From Candidatus Cloacimonadota bacterium (GTDB lineage Bacteria; Cloacimonadota; Cloacimonadia; Cloacimonadales; TCS61), in NCBI GenBank assembly GCA_021734835.1, contig JAIPIH010000012.1:1-64000 (forward strand): a stretch of DNA of 64,000 nt, given 5' to 3'. Shown here piece after piece: positions 62,674-64,000 of this stretch. Under the pieces are notes generated by a model. It searched no databases, was not told the origin of the DNA, and saw only the letters and a list, made by a program, of their open reading frames with translations. How positions within the stretch are numbered: the stretch's first letter is position 1; each line of letters opens with the position of its first letter. A program made the position numbers and the translations under genes.

Positions 62674-63279
62674 ATGGAATTTAATGAAATAATAAATAAA
62701 AGATATGCTACAAAATTATTTAATAAAGAATCAATTGCTGAAGATAAGATAGAGAAATTAAAAGAAATGATAAAATTATCAGCTAGTTCTTTTGGATTGC
62801 AACCATTTAAAGTTGTGATTGTTAAAGATCAAGAAATTAAAGATAAACTTCTTCCTGCTTCTTGGAATCAACCACAAATTGGTAGTTGCAGTCATTTACT
62901 CATTTTTTGTGCTTATAAAAATGTTGATGAACGAATTGATGAGTATGAAAACATGCTTAAAGCTACTGGAACTCCAAAAGAGAAATTTTCTGTATATATT
63001 AATATGATGCGGGATTTTTCTAAGAATACACCTGATGATAGAAAGCTTATTTGGGCTCAAAAGCAATGTTATATTGCTCTTGGTAATGCTTTAAATGGTG
63101 CTAAAGCTCTTGGTTTTGATAGTTGTCCAATGGAAGGTTTTAGTCCTGAAGAATATGCTAAAATTTTAGAGTTATCTGACGATTTAGTTCCTACAATAGT
63201 TTGCCCTATTGGTTATGCTGCTGACGAACCTCGTCCTAAATTGAGGTTTTCAGATAAGGATTTATTTGTTGAATTGTAA
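62674..63279 (+). CDS. Nitroreductase-family protein
   Basis: 201 residues. FMN-binding pattern: NKRYATKLFN, SSFGLQPFKVVIVKD, then WAQKQCYIALGNALNGAKAL and CPIGYAADE. Reduces small molecules with NAD(P)H; substrate unknown. A GGTG site precedes it. Confidence 0.8.
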   Translation: MEFNEIINKRYATKLFNKESIAEDKIEKLKEMIKLSASSFGLQPFKVVIVKDQEIKDKLLPASWNQPQIGSCSHLLIFCAYKNVDERIDEYENMLKATGTPKEKFSVYINMMRDFSKNTPDDRKLIWAQKQCYIALGNALNGAKALGFDSCPMEGFSPEEYAKILELSDDLVPTIVCPIGYAADEPRPKLRFSDKDLFVEL

Positions 63280-63280
63280 A

Positions 63281-63628
63281 ATGATTTTATTTGATGAATT
63301 GATTGATTTGCTTAAAAGCAAATCTTCTTTTTTATTATTAGATGTTAGAGAACCTTTTGAATTTGAAAATTATGGTTTTATTCCTACTGCTAAAAATATT
63401 CCTTTAAATAAAATTAAAAATGGTTTTCTTTTAAATGATGAATTGTTTAAACAATCTTTTGGATTTAGTAAACTTGATAAAAATATTAAAATAATTCTTT
63501 ATTGTAGATCCGGAGGTAGGAGTTTGTTGGCTACTAAAATTTTAAAGAAATTAGGTTTTAATGCATATAATTATTCTGGGAGCATTTTGGAGTGGAGTAA
63601 ACATAGTGCTGATGTTAAGGCTTATTAA
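63281..63628 (+). CDS. Rhodanese-like protein
   Basis: 115 residues with LLLDVREPFEFENYG and the active-site loop YCRSGGRSLLA (catalytic Cys present). Transfers sulfur or acts as a redox partner. The start at 63281 is the ATG one base after the nitroreductase stop; a TTG five codons earlier is possible. Confidence 0.8.
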   Translation: MILFDELIDLLKSKSSFLLLDVREPFEFENYGFIPTAKNIPLNKIKNGFLLNDELFKQSFGFSKLDKNIKIILYCRSGGRSLLATKILKKLGFNAYNYSGSILEWSKHSADVKAY

Positions 63629-63687
63629 TTTTAGTCATTTTTTAGATTTTCAGATGAAAGTTTGTTTATTAATAAGTAAATTTATTT

Positions 63688-64000
63688 TTATTTTTCTTCT
63701 ATTTTTGTTACTTGTTTAATTACGTTTTTACCTTTATATATTTTCCAAAACCCATTAAATAATCCTTTAGAATTTAATATTACAAGTATTGATGTTAAAA
63801 GTATGCTTAAAAATATTATTGCAAGTACTGGACTTACTAAATTTTCTGCGCCTATAACTCCTTTTTGAATTGTTAATTGAACTAATACTGCAGCTGCTAA
63901 TCCTTTTGGAATTAATATTTCAAGACTTGTTCTATCTAAGTCCGATAGTTTTTCTTTTCTATATGCAAATTTTACTGCTAATGGTCTTATTAAATATATT
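63688..64000 (-). CDS. Cation/proton antiporter, C-terminal part
   Basis: 104 residues up to the window edge. Membrane protein with the CPA1-like sequence IPKGLAAAVLVQLTIQKGV and a last membrane span (AIIFLSILLTSILVIL), then a basic tail. The N-terminus lies beyond position 64000. Confidence 0.65.
   Translation of the reverse strand, partial: IYLIRPLAVKFAYRKEKLSDLDRTSLEILIPKGLAAAVLVQLTIQKGVIGAENLVSPVLAIIFLSILLTSILVILNSKGLFNGFWKIYKGKNVIKQVTKIEEK

Noticed and set aside
1-64000. rRNA or tRNA genes, including a tRNA integration target
   Set aside because: No cloverleaf-like or rRNA sequence was recognised on either strand; the integration repeat is in a promoter region.

Overview
The window looks like an AT-rich archaeal chromosome carrying one integrated tailed virus. 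The archaeal signs are leaderless genes about 25 nt behind TATA boxes, an archaeal RelBE pair, and a viral replication set of archaeal type (Orc1/Cdc6, MCM-like helicase, PriS-type primase, a small GINS-like protein). Compact genes, low GC and a diversity-generating retroelement (DGR) would suit a DPANN lineage such as Woesearchaeota or Pacearchaeota. No rRNA or tRNA gene is present to test this, so the lineage is inference.

Layout. Positions 1-4.3 kb are host: a metallopeptidase remnant, a RelBE toxin-antitoxin pair, a small unknown protein and an 800-residue fusion of adenosine kinase with S-adenosylhomocysteinase. About 4325-59487 is a provirus of about 55.15 kb. It is bounded by a 14-bp direct repeat, and joining its two ends rebuilds a recombinase-type inverted repeat. 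From 59.5 kb on is host again: two unknown genes around a metallophosphoesterase, then tRNA-dihydrouridine synthase, a nitroreductase-like protein, rhodanese and a truncated cation/proton antiporter.

Provirus. The left arm (4.5-16.3 kb) holds two related tyrosine recombinases, small DNA-binding proteins, Orc1/Cdc6, a BcgI-like restriction-modification pair with its own ribbon-helix-helix-like regulator, and many small unknown genes. The late genes run on the minus strand. They are replication and DNA modification (59.2-51.4 kb), terminase and portal-MuF (51.4-47.5 kb), then protease, scaffold, decoration, two HK97-type shell proteins, connectors, tail tube, chaperone, tape measure, hub and fibre (37.6-16.3 kb). 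Many viral genes have strong Shine-Dalgarno sequences, unlike the leaderless host genes.

The most striking part is a cassette between portal and protease (38.6-46.65 kb). It contains a DGR reverse transcriptase with an extra C-terminal RecQ-type helix-turn-helix. Divergent from it is an operon of AbrB-like regulators, a MoxR-type AAA+ ATPase, variable protein 1, a protein with both an HExxH metallopeptidase-like motif and a VWA MIDAS, and variable protein 2. A template RNA follows. The template repeat differs from both variable repeats almost only at adenines, and the template RNA has its own TATA box and a 9-bp stem joining its two ends. The retroelement therefore appears to diversify two partners of a MoxR-VWA machine rather than the tail fibre. 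An immunity, exclusion or sensing role is a hypothesis.
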